From: JAHIQC01 sp964565645
GTDB taxonomy: Bacteria; Actinomycetota; Coriobacteriia; Anaerosomatales; JAHIQC01
Assembly (NCBI GenBank): GCA_964565645.1
Contig: CAZMFQ010000012.1
Span: 1 to 61,392 of the forward strand
Reading direction: 5' to 3'
DNA length: 61,392 nucleotides
Shown here: positions 43,144 through 51,864 of the stretch, one piece after another
How the letters are laid out: each line of letters begins with the position of its first letter
Numbering within the stretch: position 1 is the first letter of the stretch
The notes under the pieces: generated by a model
Databases searched by the model: none
What the model saw: the letters and a program-made list of their open reading frames with translations, nothing else
Told to the model about the DNA's origin: nothing
Translations under genes and position numbers: made by a program

Positions 43144-44379
43144 CTAGCAGCCGCTGTCCCTGTGCTTGAGCTTCTGGTACTCCAGCGCCCGCGCGAGCTT
43201 GTAGAAGTCGCTCTCGCGATCGATGAACCGCACGCATGTGCGCAGGGTCTCCGGGTCGATCAGGTCCCCGAACGGCACGTACTTGAGCTGGAGCTGCTTC
43301 TCCACGCTCACCATGTGCCCCGAAAGACCTTCCTCGACGAGCGCGCGACAGGCACCCGTGCCGAGCTGCGTGCCGAGGAGTACATCGAACGCCGCCGGCT
43401 CCGCGCAACGGGTCTCGTACCCGACCTGCTTGTGCCGCACCTTCATGGCGTGGCCGGTACGCTCGGCGTAGCGCTTCTCCGCCGCAGCGGCGAGCAGTCT
43501 GCCCACCTGCGCCGCGCCGAGAACCAGGTTGCCGTGCGAGTCGGTCTCTGAAGGCCGGTATGCATCGGAAAGCCGGTCCGCGAGTCCCTCGGCGATGCAG
43601 ACCACCCCGTACTCGCGCCCGTCCGCAGCGCGCGCCTGCATGAGAGCCGCGAGGTCGTCGGCCGCGGCGTCCAGGTCGAACTCGCCGTCGTAGTCCTCGA
43701 CCGACATCATCTTGGTCGCCTCGCCGGCGATGCCGGCCGCATACGTGAGCCATCCGGCCTTGCGCCCCATGATCTCGAGCACGTACCAGACCTTGGTCGA
43801 CATCGCGTCGGCGCCCAGATTGCGTATCTGCGCCGCGGCGTTGTGTGCCGCGGAGAAGAAGCCGAAGGTCCAGTCGATGCCGTAATAGTCGTTGTCGATC
43901 GTCTTGGGGACATGCACCACACGCACCCGACGGAGCTCAGGCATGAGTTCCTGCATCTTGTAGATGTAGTTCGCCGTCTTGAGCGTGTCGTCGCCGCCGA
44001 TGGAGACGAGCGCATCGACCTCGTAGGCGGCAAGCGCGTCGTAGACCGCACGAAGCTTCGCGTTCTTGGCCGGATCCGCGAGGTCCTCCAGACGCGATAC
44101 GGGCTTGCCCGGGTTCGCGCGCGAGGTGCGCAGGATGATGTCCTTGCGGTTGCGGATGCCTGAGACATCATCGCGGTGGAAGCAGATGTAGTCCTCCCCG
44201 CGCACAAGCGGCGTCTCCGCGGAGCAACGCTCGAGGTTCTCATACCCGTCGTAGAACCCGATCACGTCGACACCGGCGTTCATGAACGCCAGTGTGGCGG
44301 CGGAGATCACCGCGTTGGCGGCCGGCGCAGGGCCGCCCGAGAACAGGATCCCGACGCGCTTGATGCCGTCCGATGACAC
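43144..44379 (-). CDS. pfp: 6-phosphofructokinase, PPi-type signature
   Basis: 411 residues. Phosphorylates fructose 6-phosphate. The nucleotide/PPi site reads SIGGDDTLKTA, with Asp where ATP enzymes have Gly (GGDGS), and the catalytic PKTIDNDY has Lys where ATP enzymes have Gly (PGTIDND). Both point to the PPi-dependent group, which runs reversibly. Other family stretches: VGILFSGGPAPAANAVISA, IGFYDGYENL, WYVLEIMGRKAGWLTYAAGI. GTG 44379 is the start. It stands 40 bases after accA in a minus-strand cluster with a class I aldolase, linking upper glycolysis with malonyl-CoA formation. Cofactor assignment is from residue rules, not assay. Confidence 0.9.
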   Translation of the reverse strand: MSSDGIKRVGILFSGGPAPAANAVISAATLAFMNAGVDVIGFYDGYENLERCSAETPLVRGEDYICFHRDDVSGIRNRKDIILRTSRANPGKPVSRLEDLADPAKNAKLRAVYDALAAYEVDALVSIGGDDTLKTANYIYKMQELMPELRRVRVVHVPKTIDNDYYGIDWTFGFFSAAHNAAAQIRNLGADAMSTKVWYVLEIMGRKAGWLTYAAGIAGEATKMMSVEDYDGEFDLDAAADDLAALMQARAADGREYGVVCIAEGLADRLSDAYRPSETDSHGNLVLGAAQVGRLLAAAAEKRYAERTGHAMKVRHKQVGYETRCAEPAAFDVLLGTQLGTGACRALVEEGLSGHMVSVEKQLQLKYVPFGDLIDPETLRTCVRFIDRESDFYKLARALEYQKLKHRDSGC

Positions 44380-44419
44380 GCGACCACCCCCACGGCTGCG
44401 AATGCGACTCTAGAAGTCC

Positions 44420-45388
44420 TTACCCCGCCACGTCGTCAAAGACCCCGATGGCGCGGAGCCTTTCGTAGCGCTTCTGCGCGATGGCGTCCGGCTCCTGCCC
44501 GGCCAGCGCGTCGAGGGCTGCGGCGATCCGCGCACCGACAGCGGCGAACGCCGCCTCGGGATCGTTGTGTGCGCCTCCGAACGGTTCGGGCACCACCTCG
44601 TCGATGATCCCGAGTCCCACCAGGTCCTCGGCGGTCATCTTGAGACAACCCGCGGCAGCCTCGGCGTGCTTGGAGTCCTTGTACAGGATCGTGGAGCAGG
44701 CTTCCGGACTGATGACGGAGTAGTAGGAGTTCTCGAGCATGATCATGCGGTCGCCGAACCCTATGGCGAGCGCGCCGCCGCTGCCGCCTTCGCCGATGCC
44801 GGCGACGACCACGGGGACGCGGACACGCGAGAGCACCGCAAGCGCCTCGGCGATGGCGAGCGCCTGTCCACGTTCCTCGGCCTCGATGCCCGGAAACGCG
44901 CCCGCGGTGTCCAGGAAGCTCACGATCGGCAGGCCGAAGCGGTCCGCCAGGCGCATCACGCGCATCGCCTTGCGGAAGCCCTCCGGATGCGGTGAACCGA
45001 AGTTGCGACGAACGTTCTCCTTGGTCGTACGGCCCTTCCGGTGGCCGAGGAGCACCACGCAGCGGCCCTCAAGCGTGCCGAACCCGGCGAAGATCGCCTC
45101 GTCGTCGCCGTAGAGGCGGTCGCCGTGCAACTCGAGCACGTCGGTGAACAGTGCCTCGATGTACTCGCTCGTCTTGGGCCGGTCAGGGTGACGCGAGATC
45201 TGGACGCGCGCCCAAGGGGTCAGGTGCGCGTAGGTGTCGTGGTACAGTCGCTCGATCTCCTCGGCGAGTGTGGAGATCTCAGCCGCGAGTTCGGGGTTGT
45301 CCGCAAGATCGAGTCTACGCAGTTCGTCGAGCTTCTCCTGAAGCTCCACGAGCGGGCGCTCGAACTCCATCACGAAGCGACGGGCCAT
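44420..45388 (-). CDS. accA: Acetyl-CoA carboxylase carboxyltransferase subunit alpha
   Basis: 322 residues. Carboxyltransferase half that moves CO2 from carboxybiotin to acetyl-CoA, giving malonyl-CoA. N-terminal helical region (FERPLVELQEKLDELRRLD) is followed by HPDRPKTSEYIEALFTDVLE, DRLYGDDEAIFAGFGTLEGR, GHRKGRTTKENVRRNFGSPH, SFLDTAGAFPGIEAEERGQA and GEGGSGGALAIGFGD, in the E. coli AccA order. ATG 45388 begins directly after the accD stop, so AccD and AccA are made together. Biotin carboxylase and carrier genes are not in this window. Confidence 0.95.
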   Translation of the reverse strand: MARRFVMEFERPLVELQEKLDELRRLDLADNPELAAEISTLAEEIERLYHDTYAHLTPWARVQISRHPDRPKTSEYIEALFTDVLELHGDRLYGDDEAIFAGFGTLEGRCVVLLGHRKGRTTKENVRRNFGSPHPEGFRKAMRVMRLADRFGLPIVSFLDTAGAFPGIEAEERGQALAIAEALAVLSRVRVPVVVAGIGEGGSGGALAIGFGDRMIMLENSYYSVISPEACSTILYKDSKHAEAAAGCLKMTAEDLVGLGIIDEVVPEPFGGAHNDPEAAFAAVGARIAAALDALAGQEPDAIAQKRYERLRAIGVFDDVAG

Positions 45389-46282
45389 CTAGCGCTCACC
45401 CCCCGCGGCCGCGGCGGGCGTGGCGGCGCCGAGATACGAGAGCACCAGCGCCAGCGTGTCGCGCAGTTCCGAACGCGGGACCACGGCGTCGATCATACCG
45501 TGCTCGAGCATGAACTCCGCGGTCTGGAAGCCCTTGGGCAGCTTCTGGCGGATGGTCTGCTCGATGATGCGCGGCCCCGTGAAGCCGATGCGCGCACCGG
45601 GCTCAGCAAGGATGATATCGGCGAGCACCGGGAAGCTCGCGGTGACTCCGCCGTAGGTGGGATCGGCCAGCACGGAGACATACGGCAGGTCGGCCTCGGA
45701 GAACCGCGCCGCGGCCGCGCTCGTCTTGGCCATCTGCATGAGCGAGAGCATGCCCTCCTGCATCCGGGCGCCGCCCGAGGAGATCACGAACACGACGGGC
45801 GAGCGCTGCTCAAGGCCGGCCTCGAACGCGCGCGCGACCTTCTCGCCCACGACCGAGCCCATCGAGGCGCCCACGAAGCGGAAGTCCATCGCACCGATGA
45901 CCACGGCCCTGCCGTCGATGGTGGCATGACCTGTGACGATGGCCTCGTTCTGCCCCGACTGCTCGCGCGCCTTGGCAAGCGAGGCGGTATACGGCTTGGC
46001 CGCGTCGAACGCGAGCGGGTCGCCGGGCGAGAGCCCCGCGTCCATCTCGACGAAGCTCCCCTCGTCGACCAGTGCGGCTATGCGCTCCGGCGCCGAGATC
46101 GCGAAATGATGCCCGCAGTAACGGCACACCCGTTCGTTCTCGACGAGTTCGCCCTCGTAGATGATGTGCTTGCATGAGTCGCACTTGACCCATACACCGT
46201 CGGGCAGCTCGCGTGAGCCCGCCTCGCCGGTCGGCGTGTAGCGTCGACTCTCGCGGGCCTTGAACCAGTCTGCTATCGGCAT
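45389..46282 (-). CDS. accD: Acetyl-CoA carboxylase carboxyltransferase subunit beta
   Basis: 297 residues. N-terminal zinc ribbon (CDSC ... CRYC) is followed by the carboxyltransferase domain: HFAISAPERIAALVDEGSFV, 'AREQSGQNEAIVTGHATIDG', MDFRFVGASMGSVVGEKVAR, ISSGGARMQEGMLSLMQMAK and PTYGGVTASFPVLADIILAE. Partner of AccA, which follows without a gap. ATG 46282 is chosen because MPIADWFKARESRRY matches the normal AccD N terminus, although the best purine stretch (GAGGGAG) is 12 bases away. The region upstream contains a terminator for the aldolase gene. Confidence 0.95.
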   Translation of the reverse strand: MPIADWFKARESRRYTPTGEAGSRELPDGVWVKCDSCKHIIYEGELVENERVCRYCGHHFAISAPERIAALVDEGSFVEMDAGLSPGDPLAFDAAKPYTASLAKAREQSGQNEAIVTGHATIDGRAVVIGAMDFRFVGASMGSVVGEKVARAFEAGLEQRSPVVFVISSGGARMQEGMLSLMQMAKTSAAAARFSEADLPYVSVLADPTYGGVTASFPVLADIILAEPGARIGFTGPRIIEQTIRQKLPKGFQTAEFMLEHGMIDAVVPRSELRDTLALVLSYLGAATPAAAAGGER

Positions 46283-46359
46283 GCCTGTGGGTACTCCCTC
46301 GGTGCTGCCGGGCGGATAGTCCGCCCGAAGCGTCCAGCATCGTGCGCCTATGATATATC

Positions 46360-46393
46360 GCGGCACCGCCCGAGTCGCCCCGAGCGGTGCCGC
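46360..46393 (-). terminator. Terminator after the class I aldolase gene
   Basis: GCGGCACCGC and GCGGTGCCGC form a perfect 10-bp stem with a 14-base loop, about 47 bases after the stop at 46440. Downstream on the minus strand is GATATATCAT. Confidence 0.6.
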
Positions 46394-46439
46394 CGATTCT
46401 ATGCGCGTACGTCCTATGTGCCCGATTCGGGCGCGCGTG

Positions 46440-47396
46440 CTACAGCGAGAAGTCCTCGCGTCCCTCAAAGACCGCGAGCGCACGGTCGGCGTCGTAGTCG
46501 GCGAGCGTGATCGCGCTGATGGCCTTGGTCAGGCGCACCGCCTCATCCAGGTCGCGCTGGTGGATGTTGCGGCCCGTCGCGTTACCGAGCGCCCCGCCGA
46601 CGTGGATCTGCTCCCAAAGCTGGGTCAGGAACGTCTTGGCGTCCACGGTCGAACCGCCGGCGCACACCAGCCCGGTGCGTCCGCTGGCCGAGGAGGCCTC
46701 CTTGAGCTTGTCCGCCGAGGAGCCGGTCTCGTCACCCTTGGGCGGGTTGACCTTCACGAAGTCGGAGCCGAGGCACAGCGCGGTACCGGCGGCGCCGGCG
46801 ATGAGGTGCGCATCCTTCTCGTCCTTGACGGCCTTGCCGCGCGGGTACATCCACAGCACCACGATCAGGCCGTTGTTGTGGGCCTCGGCGATGAGCTCGC
46901 CGGCCTCCATCATCATCTGCGACTCGTACTCCGATCCCAGATAGATGGTGTAGCCGATGCCGACCACGTTGACGCCGTTGGCGCGCATCGCAAGGACGGC
47001 CTCGAGCGAGTACAGCTGCGGGGAGTACGGATCGTCCTGGTGCTTCTCGGGATCCTGGCTCGTCTTGATGAGGTGCGTCTTGCTGTTCATCTTCACGAGA
47101 TAGTTGATCTCGGGGTAATCGGCGGCGTAGGCGGCCACCAGGCCACGCTGGCCCGCCAGCACGCCACAGACGCCCTGCGAGCCGATCTTGAACAGGTGCT
47201 CCGGCTCGGCGTCCGCCGTCGAGATGCCCTCGCCGTAGAAGTCGTCGTTGAGATGCTCGATCTTCTGGTCGCACGCAAAGAGCATCAGACGACCGGTGCC
47301 GCGGGTGGCGGCCATGTAGTTGTCGATGTAGGTCTCCCGCATGTCTGCGGGCACGTCCGCAGGTACGCGGACCTGGTCACGGGTGATCTGGGGCAT
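46440..47396 (-). CDS. fba: Class I fructose-bisphosphate aldolase, DhnA/archaeal type
   Basis: 318 residues. Resembles DeoC/LacD-superfamily aldolases: LMLFACDQKIEHLNDDFYG near the N terminus, MRANGVNVVGIGYTIYLGSE, LIVVLWMYPRGKAV, and the Schiff-base lysine in LGSDFVKVNPPKG, followed by 'GLVCAGGSTVDAKTFL' and GGALGNATGRNIHQRDLDEA. Cleaves fructose 1,6-bisphosphate, working with the PFK three genes downstream. DhnA-type enzymes of this form serve glycolysis/gluconeogenesis in deep-branching anaerobes. ATG 47396 has GGAGGAG 4 bases upstream; an earlier in-frame start has no ribosome site. DhnA-like aromatic aldolases are the main alternative. Confidence 0.82.
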   Translation of the reverse strand: MPQITRDQVRVPADVPADMRETYIDNYMAATRGTGRLMLFACDQKIEHLNDDFYGEGISTADAEPEHLFKIGSQGVCGVLAGQRGLVAAYAADYPEINYLVKMNSKTHLIKTSQDPEKHQDDPYSPQLYSLEAVLAMRANGVNVVGIGYTIYLGSEYESQMMMEAGELIAEAHNNGLIVVLWMYPRGKAVKDEKDAHLIAGAAGTALCLGSDFVKVNPPKGDETGSSADKLKEASSASGRTGLVCAGGSTVDAKTFLTQLWEQIHVGGALGNATGRNIHQRDLDEAVRLTKAISAITLADYDADRALAVFEGREDFSL

Positions 47397-47524
47397 GGGA
47401 CTCCTCCTCGAATCCTTGGTGCCGCGGTGCGTCGTCGCGCCGCGTCCGGCATCCCTCGTCGCGGCGTGTCGGATCCAGACCTCGCACGCCGCCAATACAG
47501 GGTAGGCGAAGCGGCGACGGTTTT

Positions 47525-47992
47525 CTATAGGCCCGACAGCGTCGCGCGCATCGCGCGATGCGGGGTGCCGGTCCTTCCGGAGAGGAACTCCTCGCCCTCG
47601 GCGGCGAATCCCAGGCGCTCGTAGAACCCGATCACATGGGTACGTGCGTCAAGGACGACCTCCGCCCGGCCCTCCTCGGCAGCCATGAGCATCAGCGCCT
47701 TCACGAGCGCCGCGCCCACACCCCTGCCCCTCCACGCCCGGTCGACGGCCACCTGAAAGATCTTGCTCTCGCCCCCGTCGAGCCAGATGCGCGCATAGCC
47801 CACCACGGTCCCGTCAGGACCGAAGGCCGCGAGGTGCCGGTAGATACGGCCGTCGGTGTCGGCCACGAGTTCGCGCGGAAGCCCCCACTCCGAGTACAGC
47901 GCGTCATAACGGATCTCGGCCGCCTCGAGATAGGCGGGCGTGCCGGGGGAAACGGGGGCGATGCGAAACAGGGACGAGTGGTCGGAACCCAT
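47525..47992 (-). CDS. GNAT-family N-acetyltransferase
   Basis: 155 residues. The acetyl-CoA motif is AVDRAWRGRGVGAALVKALM (R-G-x-G-x-A), preceded by VVGYARIWLDGGESKIFQVA and followed by VVLDARTHVIGFYERLGFAA. Resembles the ElaA-like/COG2153 group of GNATs. Substrate unknown. ATG 47992 is the start and lies 11 bases from the stop of the small protein gene upstream. Confidence 0.8.
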   Translation of the reverse strand: MGSDHSSLFRIAPVSPGTPAYLEAAEIRYDALYSEWGLPRELVADTDGRIYRHLAAFGPDGTVVGYARIWLDGGESKIFQVAVDRAWRGRGVGAALVKALMLMAAEEGRAEVVLDARTHVIGFYERLGFAAEGEEFLSGRTGTPHRAMRATLSGL

Positions 47993-48003
47993 GCGAGCGA
48001 TGC

Positions 48004-48210
48004 CTAGAACGGCATCTTCTCGCCGAGGACCTCCTCGGCGGCAGAACGCAGCGACGTGATCTTGGTCGCGTCGTCAGGAGTGGTCGAATTGATGATGGAG
48101 AGGAAGAACCCGGCCTTCATGCTGATGAGGCCCTTGGTCTTGAAGTCATCGAGCCCCTTGCGGGCGATGACCTGCTCGACCGCACTCACTGCCTGATAGA
48201 GCTGACCCAC
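48004..48210 (-). CDS. Small conserved-looking hypothetical protein
   Basis: 68 residues from GTG 48210 (AAGGGGG lies 10 bases upstream); another GTG at 48222 is in frame but has the purine run on top of it. The chain is one amphipathic helical domain: 'VGQLYQAVSAVEQVIARKGL', DFKTKGLISMKAGFFLSIIN, 'TSLRSAAEEVLGEKMPF'. No known motif. No signal peptide. Codon use matches its neighbours. It could pair with a partner helix; function unknown. The 165-base upstream region holds AT-rich repeats noted as a finding. Confidence 0.6.
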   Translation of the reverse strand: MGQLYQAVSAVEQVIARKGLDDFKTKGLISMKAGFFLSIINSTTPDDATKITSLRSAAEEVLGEKMPF

Positions 48211-48375
48211 AGTGCTTGGCACCCCCTTGGGCTGACGCGGCGCCGGTTGACGCGTCTACCCGATACATCGTACTGCGTTAATGAAACCTTAATACTGCTC
48301 GTACCAAAGTATCCCACATGCTGACAGACGGCGGAACGAGAGCGACAAGCGGTCGTGTGGCTCCCCCAGCCCCAC

Positions 48376-49977
48376 TCACCCCCGATACCGGTTCGTGACC
48401 GGCATCCGACGGTCCTTGCCGAACGCCTTGGGCGTGATCTTGATGCCCATCGGTCCCTGGCGTCTCTTGTACTCCGCGAAGTCTACCAGCCTACTGACCT
48501 TTTCGACCATACCCCTGTCAAATCCCGCTTCGACTATCGAATCCACCGAAAAATCCTGCTCGACATACATAGCCAGAACCGCGTCGAGGTCCGCGTACGG
48601 AGGCAGTGAGTCCTGATCGACCTGATCGGGCCGGAGCTCCGCGCTGGGGGCCTTCTCGATGATCTCGACGGGGATCACGACGCCGTCGCGGTTGCGCCAC
48701 TCCGCGAGCTCGTAGACCCGCGTCTTGAACACGTCCTTGATCGGAGCGAAGCCGCCGACCATGTCTCCGTACAGCGTCGAGTACCCGACCGAGAGCTCGC
48801 TCTTGTTGCCGGTCGCGAGCACGAGCCACCCGAACTTGTTGGACAGCGCCATGAGCAAGGAGCCGCGCACGCGCGCCTGAAGGTTCTCCTCGGTCACATC
48901 GGTCTCGCGACCCGCGAAGGCGGGAGCCAGCGCCTCGACGAACGCCGAGAACGGACCCTCGATCCCGATCTCCATAAGGTCGATGCCGAGGTTGGCCGCA
49001 AGCACACGCGAGTCCTCGACGCTACCCGCCGAGGAGTAGCGGCTCGGCATCATCACCCCGTGGACGTGTTCCGGGCCCAAGGCGTCGGCCGCGATGGCCG
49101 CCGTGAGCGCCGAATCGATCCCGCCCGAAAGGCCGAGCACGACGTCAGAGAAGCCGTTCTTGGCCACGTAGTCGTGCAACCCGAGCACGAGCGCGCGGTA
49201 GACCTCCTCCTGCGGTCCCGGCACGGGAGCGGGCGTGTCCGCCGCGCCCAGCCTGGCACCGGGGGTGAAGTCCGCGATGACCAGGTCCTCAGCGAAAGAC
49301 GCACCGCGAGCCACGACCTCGCCGCCCGGAGAGATCACCACGCTGCGGCCGTCGAACACGAGCTCGTCCTGGCCTCCCACGAGGTTGCAGTACGCGAGCC
49401 AGACGTTGTTCTCGCGGGCGCGGTCACGCAGCATGCGCTCGCGCTCCTCGCCCTTGCCCGCGTGATAGGGAGAGGCCGAGATGTTGAGGATGGCGCCGGC
49501 CATCTCGCCCACGAGCTCCTCGGCGATCTCAGGCACCCAGATGTCCTCGCACACGGTGATCCCGAACATCGTACCGCCGAGCTCCACGAGACCGGGCGTC
49601 TCGCCGGGCTCGAAATAGCGCTCCTCGTCGAACACGCCGTAGTTGGGCAGGCGGCGCTTGTGATAGATCTGCAGGACCCGGTTGTTGCCGCACAGGGCGG
49701 CCGCGTTGTAGAGGTTTCCGCCGACGCGGTCGACGAACCCGACCAACGTGGCATTGCCGCACGCTCCCGCCACGAGCTCGAGCGCGTCGAGCTGCTCCTC
49801 GACGAAGTGCGGGCGCGCAAGCAGGTCCTCGGGCGGGTAGCCGGTCAGCACGAGTTCGGGCAGCAGTATGAATCCGGCGCCCGCGTTCTGCGCCTCGGCC
49901 ACCGCGGCGATGGCCTTGGCGGCGTTGCCCTGAATGTCACCGACGGTGGGGTTGATCTGCGCGAGTGCGATCCGCAT
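48376..49977 (-). CDS. nadE: Glutamine-dependent NAD+ synthetase
   Basis: 533 residues. N-terminal glutaminase (nitrilase-type) with Glu in LPELVLTGYPPEDLL, Lys in YHKRRLPNYGVFDEERYF and Cys in FGITVCEDIWVPE. C-terminal NAD synthetase with the PP-loop GLSGGIDSALTAAIAADALG, VHGVMMPSRYSSAGS, LVLATGNKSELSVGYSTLYG and APSAELRPDQVDQDSLPPY. It amidates nicotinic acid adenine dinucleotide with ammonia made in situ from glutamine. ATG 49977 has GAGAGG 8 bases upstream; an in-frame extension overlaps the operator region and is not coding. It diverges from the epimerase gene, with the palindrome at 50040 between them. Confidence 0.95.
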   Translation of the reverse strand: MRIALAQINPTVGDIQGNAAKAIAAVAEAQNAGAGFILLPELVLTGYPPEDLLARPHFVEEQLDALELVAGACGNATLVGFVDRVGGNLYNAAALCGNNRVLQIYHKRRLPNYGVFDEERYFEPGETPGLVELGGTMFGITVCEDIWVPEIAEELVGEMAGAILNISASPYHAGKGEERERMLRDRARENNVWLAYCNLVGGQDELVFDGRSVVISPGGEVVARGASFAEDLVIADFTPGARLGAADTPAPVPGPQEEVYRALVLGLHDYVAKNGFSDVVLGLSGGIDSALTAAIAADALGPEHVHGVMMPSRYSSAGSVEDSRVLAANLGIDLMEIGIEGPFSAFVEALAPAFAGRETDVTEENLQARVRGSLLMALSNKFGWLVLATGNKSELSVGYSTLYGDMVGGFAPIKDVFKTRVYELAEWRNRDGVVIPVEIIEKAPSAELRPDQVDQDSLPPYADLDAVLAMYVEQDFSVDSIVEAGFDRGMVEKVSRLVDFAEYKRRQGPMGIKITPKAFGKDRRMPVTNRYRG

Positions 49978-50039
49978 CGATGCACCTCTCGAATGGCGTT
50001 TCACCTGCGAAGGAGCATACCACTGACGATTCGAGTCGT

Positions 50040-50055
50040 ATACCCCATGGGGTAT
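50040..50055. promoter_or_regulatory. 16-bp palindrome resembling CsoR/CstR-type operators
   Basis: ATACCCCATGGGGTAT is its own reverse complement and lies in the 139-base gap between divergent nadE and epimerase genes; a further half site GGGTAT is at 50071-50076. TACCC...GGGTA palindromes are the binding pattern of CsoR/CstR-family repressors (copper, sulfane sulfur). No such regulator gene is seen in the window. Confidence 0.5.
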
Positions 50056-50116
50056 CAATGCATAGCCGCAGGGTATAGACCGACCAAAGGACACCCCGCG
50101 GTCATCGGAGATTCCC

Positions 50117-51034
50117 ATGAAGGTCCTGATAGCAGGAGGCAACGGCTACATCGGTCGTCATCTCAGTGCGGCGCTCCTGCGCCGAGGAGACCGCGTCGTC
50201 TGGCTCTCCCGGACTGTGGGCCGATTCGCCGAGGACGGCCTGCGGCATGAGGAGTACCACTTCGACCCGGTAGGATCGCCCGCCGACCTCACATGGCGCG
50301 AGGCCCTGAAGGGGGCAGACGCGGTGGTGAACCTCTCCGGCGCGCCGATCGCGAGCCGCTGGAACGAGCGGGTGCGGCAGGAGCTCTACGACAGCAGGGT
50401 GGAGACCGGGCGTGCGCTCGTCGACGCCATCGCCGCCCAGCCCGACAACGAGCGGCCCGAGGTCTTCGTCACCGGCTCGGGCGTCGGCATCTACGGCGAG
50501 CGAGGCGACGAGTTGCTCGACGAGCGCTCCACGCCCGGCGAGGACTGGCTCGCACAACTGGCGGTTGCGTGGGAACGCGAGGCACGCCGGGCCGCCGAGC
50601 ATGGCGTGCGCCACGTCCTGGTGCGCACGAGCGTGGTGCTCGGCGACGAAGGCTTCCTCCCCAAGATGCTCCTGCCCATGCGGCTGTTCGCCGGCGGACC
50701 CGTCGGCTCGGGACGACAGTGGTTCCCCTGGATCCACATCGACGACATCGCGGAGGTCTACGCCTTCGTCATCCACGAGCGCAGCGTGGTCGGCGCAGTC
50801 AACGCCACCGCACCCCAGAGCCTGCGGATGTCCGAGTTCGCGTCCGCGCTCGGGCGGGCACTGCATCGGCCCTCATGGTTCCCGGTACCGCTTGCTGCGC
50901 TGCGCATCGTCCTGGGCGAGGTGGCGCCCTACACCCTGTTCAGCCAACGAGCCGTACCGGCGGCGCTTCAGAACGCAGGGTACGAGTTCCGCTACCCGAC
51001 CATCGACGGAGCGCTCTTGGATCTCACTGCCTAG
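50117..51034 (+). CDS. TIGR01777-family epimerase-like NAD(P)-binding protein
   Basis: 305 residues. Rossmann start MKVLIAGGNGYIGRHLSAAL (GxxGxxG), then RWNERVRQELYDSRVETGRA, VFVTGSGVGIYGERGDELLD, 'REARRAAEHGVRHVLVRTSV' and a C-terminal DUF1731 region (GEVAPYTLFSQRAVPAALQN). This is the short-chain dehydrogenase-like family also called SulA/YfcH-like; the reaction is unknown. GGAG lies upstream of the ATG at 50117. Confidence 0.85.
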   Translation: MKVLIAGGNGYIGRHLSAALLRRGDRVVWLSRTVGRFAEDGLRHEEYHFDPVGSPADLTWREALKGADAVVNLSGAPIASRWNERVRQELYDSRVETGRALVDAIAAQPDNERPEVFVTGSGVGIYGERGDELLDERSTPGEDWLAQLAVAWEREARRAAEHGVRHVLVRTSVVLGDEGFLPKMLLPMRLFAGGPVGSGRQWFPWIHIDDIAEVYAFVIHERSVVGAVNATAPQSLRMSEFASALGRALHRPSWFPVPLAALRIVLGEVAPYTLFSQRAVPAALQNAGYEFRYPTIDGALLDLTA

Positions 51035-51057
51035 GATCCGCCGGGTGCAGTCTGCTG

Positions 51058-51864
51058 CTAGTCCTTGCCCTTGGGCTTCGCTGGTTCGACCACCAGTGTC
51101 GTGATGTCGACAAGGTTCTCCTTGTTGATCTCCTTGTAGTACCACTTGCCGTCGAGGACCGAGTAGATCAGGTCCTTCTCGCCGCCTGCCGTGATCGTCC
51201 GCGTCTTGCCCTTGTCGGTCTTGACGACCATCTGGTAGCCCTTCTCCGGACTCACCACGATCCGGTTACCTGAGGGCCTGTAGATCGCCCGGTCATACGC
51301 CTTCGACCAGACGTCCGGATCGAGCCCGAGATCGATGAAGTTGTACGGGAACTCGCTCCTGGGCCACTTCTTGTGCGTCTGGTAGTACTGCGAGATGAGC
51401 TTGGACATGTTCGTGCTGATCTGGGTGAACGAGAACCCGAGCCCCGTGTCCTGGTCCTCCTCGGGGAAGAAGTGCACGGAGCAGCCCATGCTGCGTACCG
51501 GCCTCTGGGCCGAAGGGGTGTCTATCCATCCGTACACGCCGCCGGACGGGCATTTCGGCACCTGCTTGATGTAGTCGGGTGCAAGGCTCACGAGCGCGGC
51601 GGTCCAGTCGCCCTTCTGGAGGTAGTAGACGTAATCCGCACGTTCCATCAGAGCGCGGTTGCTGGAGCACGCGACCGCCGAAGCGCGCTTGCCGGATGCG
51701 AAATAGTTCGGCATCACGATGAACAGCAGCGCGGTGATCACAAGGATAACGGACATGAGTTCCACGAGACTGAAACCCTCGTCGGAAGCCAGCGTCGTTC
51801 GGTATCGCGCGGAACGCGAGCCGCCCGTGCGTGTGTGTGTTCCGTCAACCATCGAGCGCATCAT
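51058..51864 (-). CDS. Prepilin-like protein with class III signal
   Basis: 268 residues. A cleavage/methylation site G|FSLVELM with Glu at +5 precedes one hydrophobic helix (SVILVITALLFIVMPNYFAS), the mark of type IV pilin and T2SS pseudopilins. The ~210-residue globular part (with Cys at ~66, 105 and 127 by eye) is larger than typical pilins. The leader of ~30 residues is long and basic. ATG 51864 overlaps the upstream stop by 4 bases (ATGA). No other pilus gene adjoins it, so it is an orphan within the window; the receiver-ATPase fusion at 562 could be related. Confidence 0.75.
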   Translation of the reverse strand: MMRSMVDGTHTRTGGSRSARYRTTLASDEGFSLVELMSVILVITALLFIVMPNYFASGKRASAVACSSNRALMERADYVYYLQKGDWTAALVSLAPDYIKQVPKCPSGGVYGWIDTPSAQRPVRSMGCSVHFFPEEDQDTGLGFSFTQISTNMSKLISQYYQTHKKWPRSEFPYNFIDLGLDPDVWSKAYDRAIYRPSGNRIVVSPEKGYQMVVKTDKGKTRTITAGGEKDLIYSVLDGKWYYKEINKENLVDITTLVVEPAKPKGKD

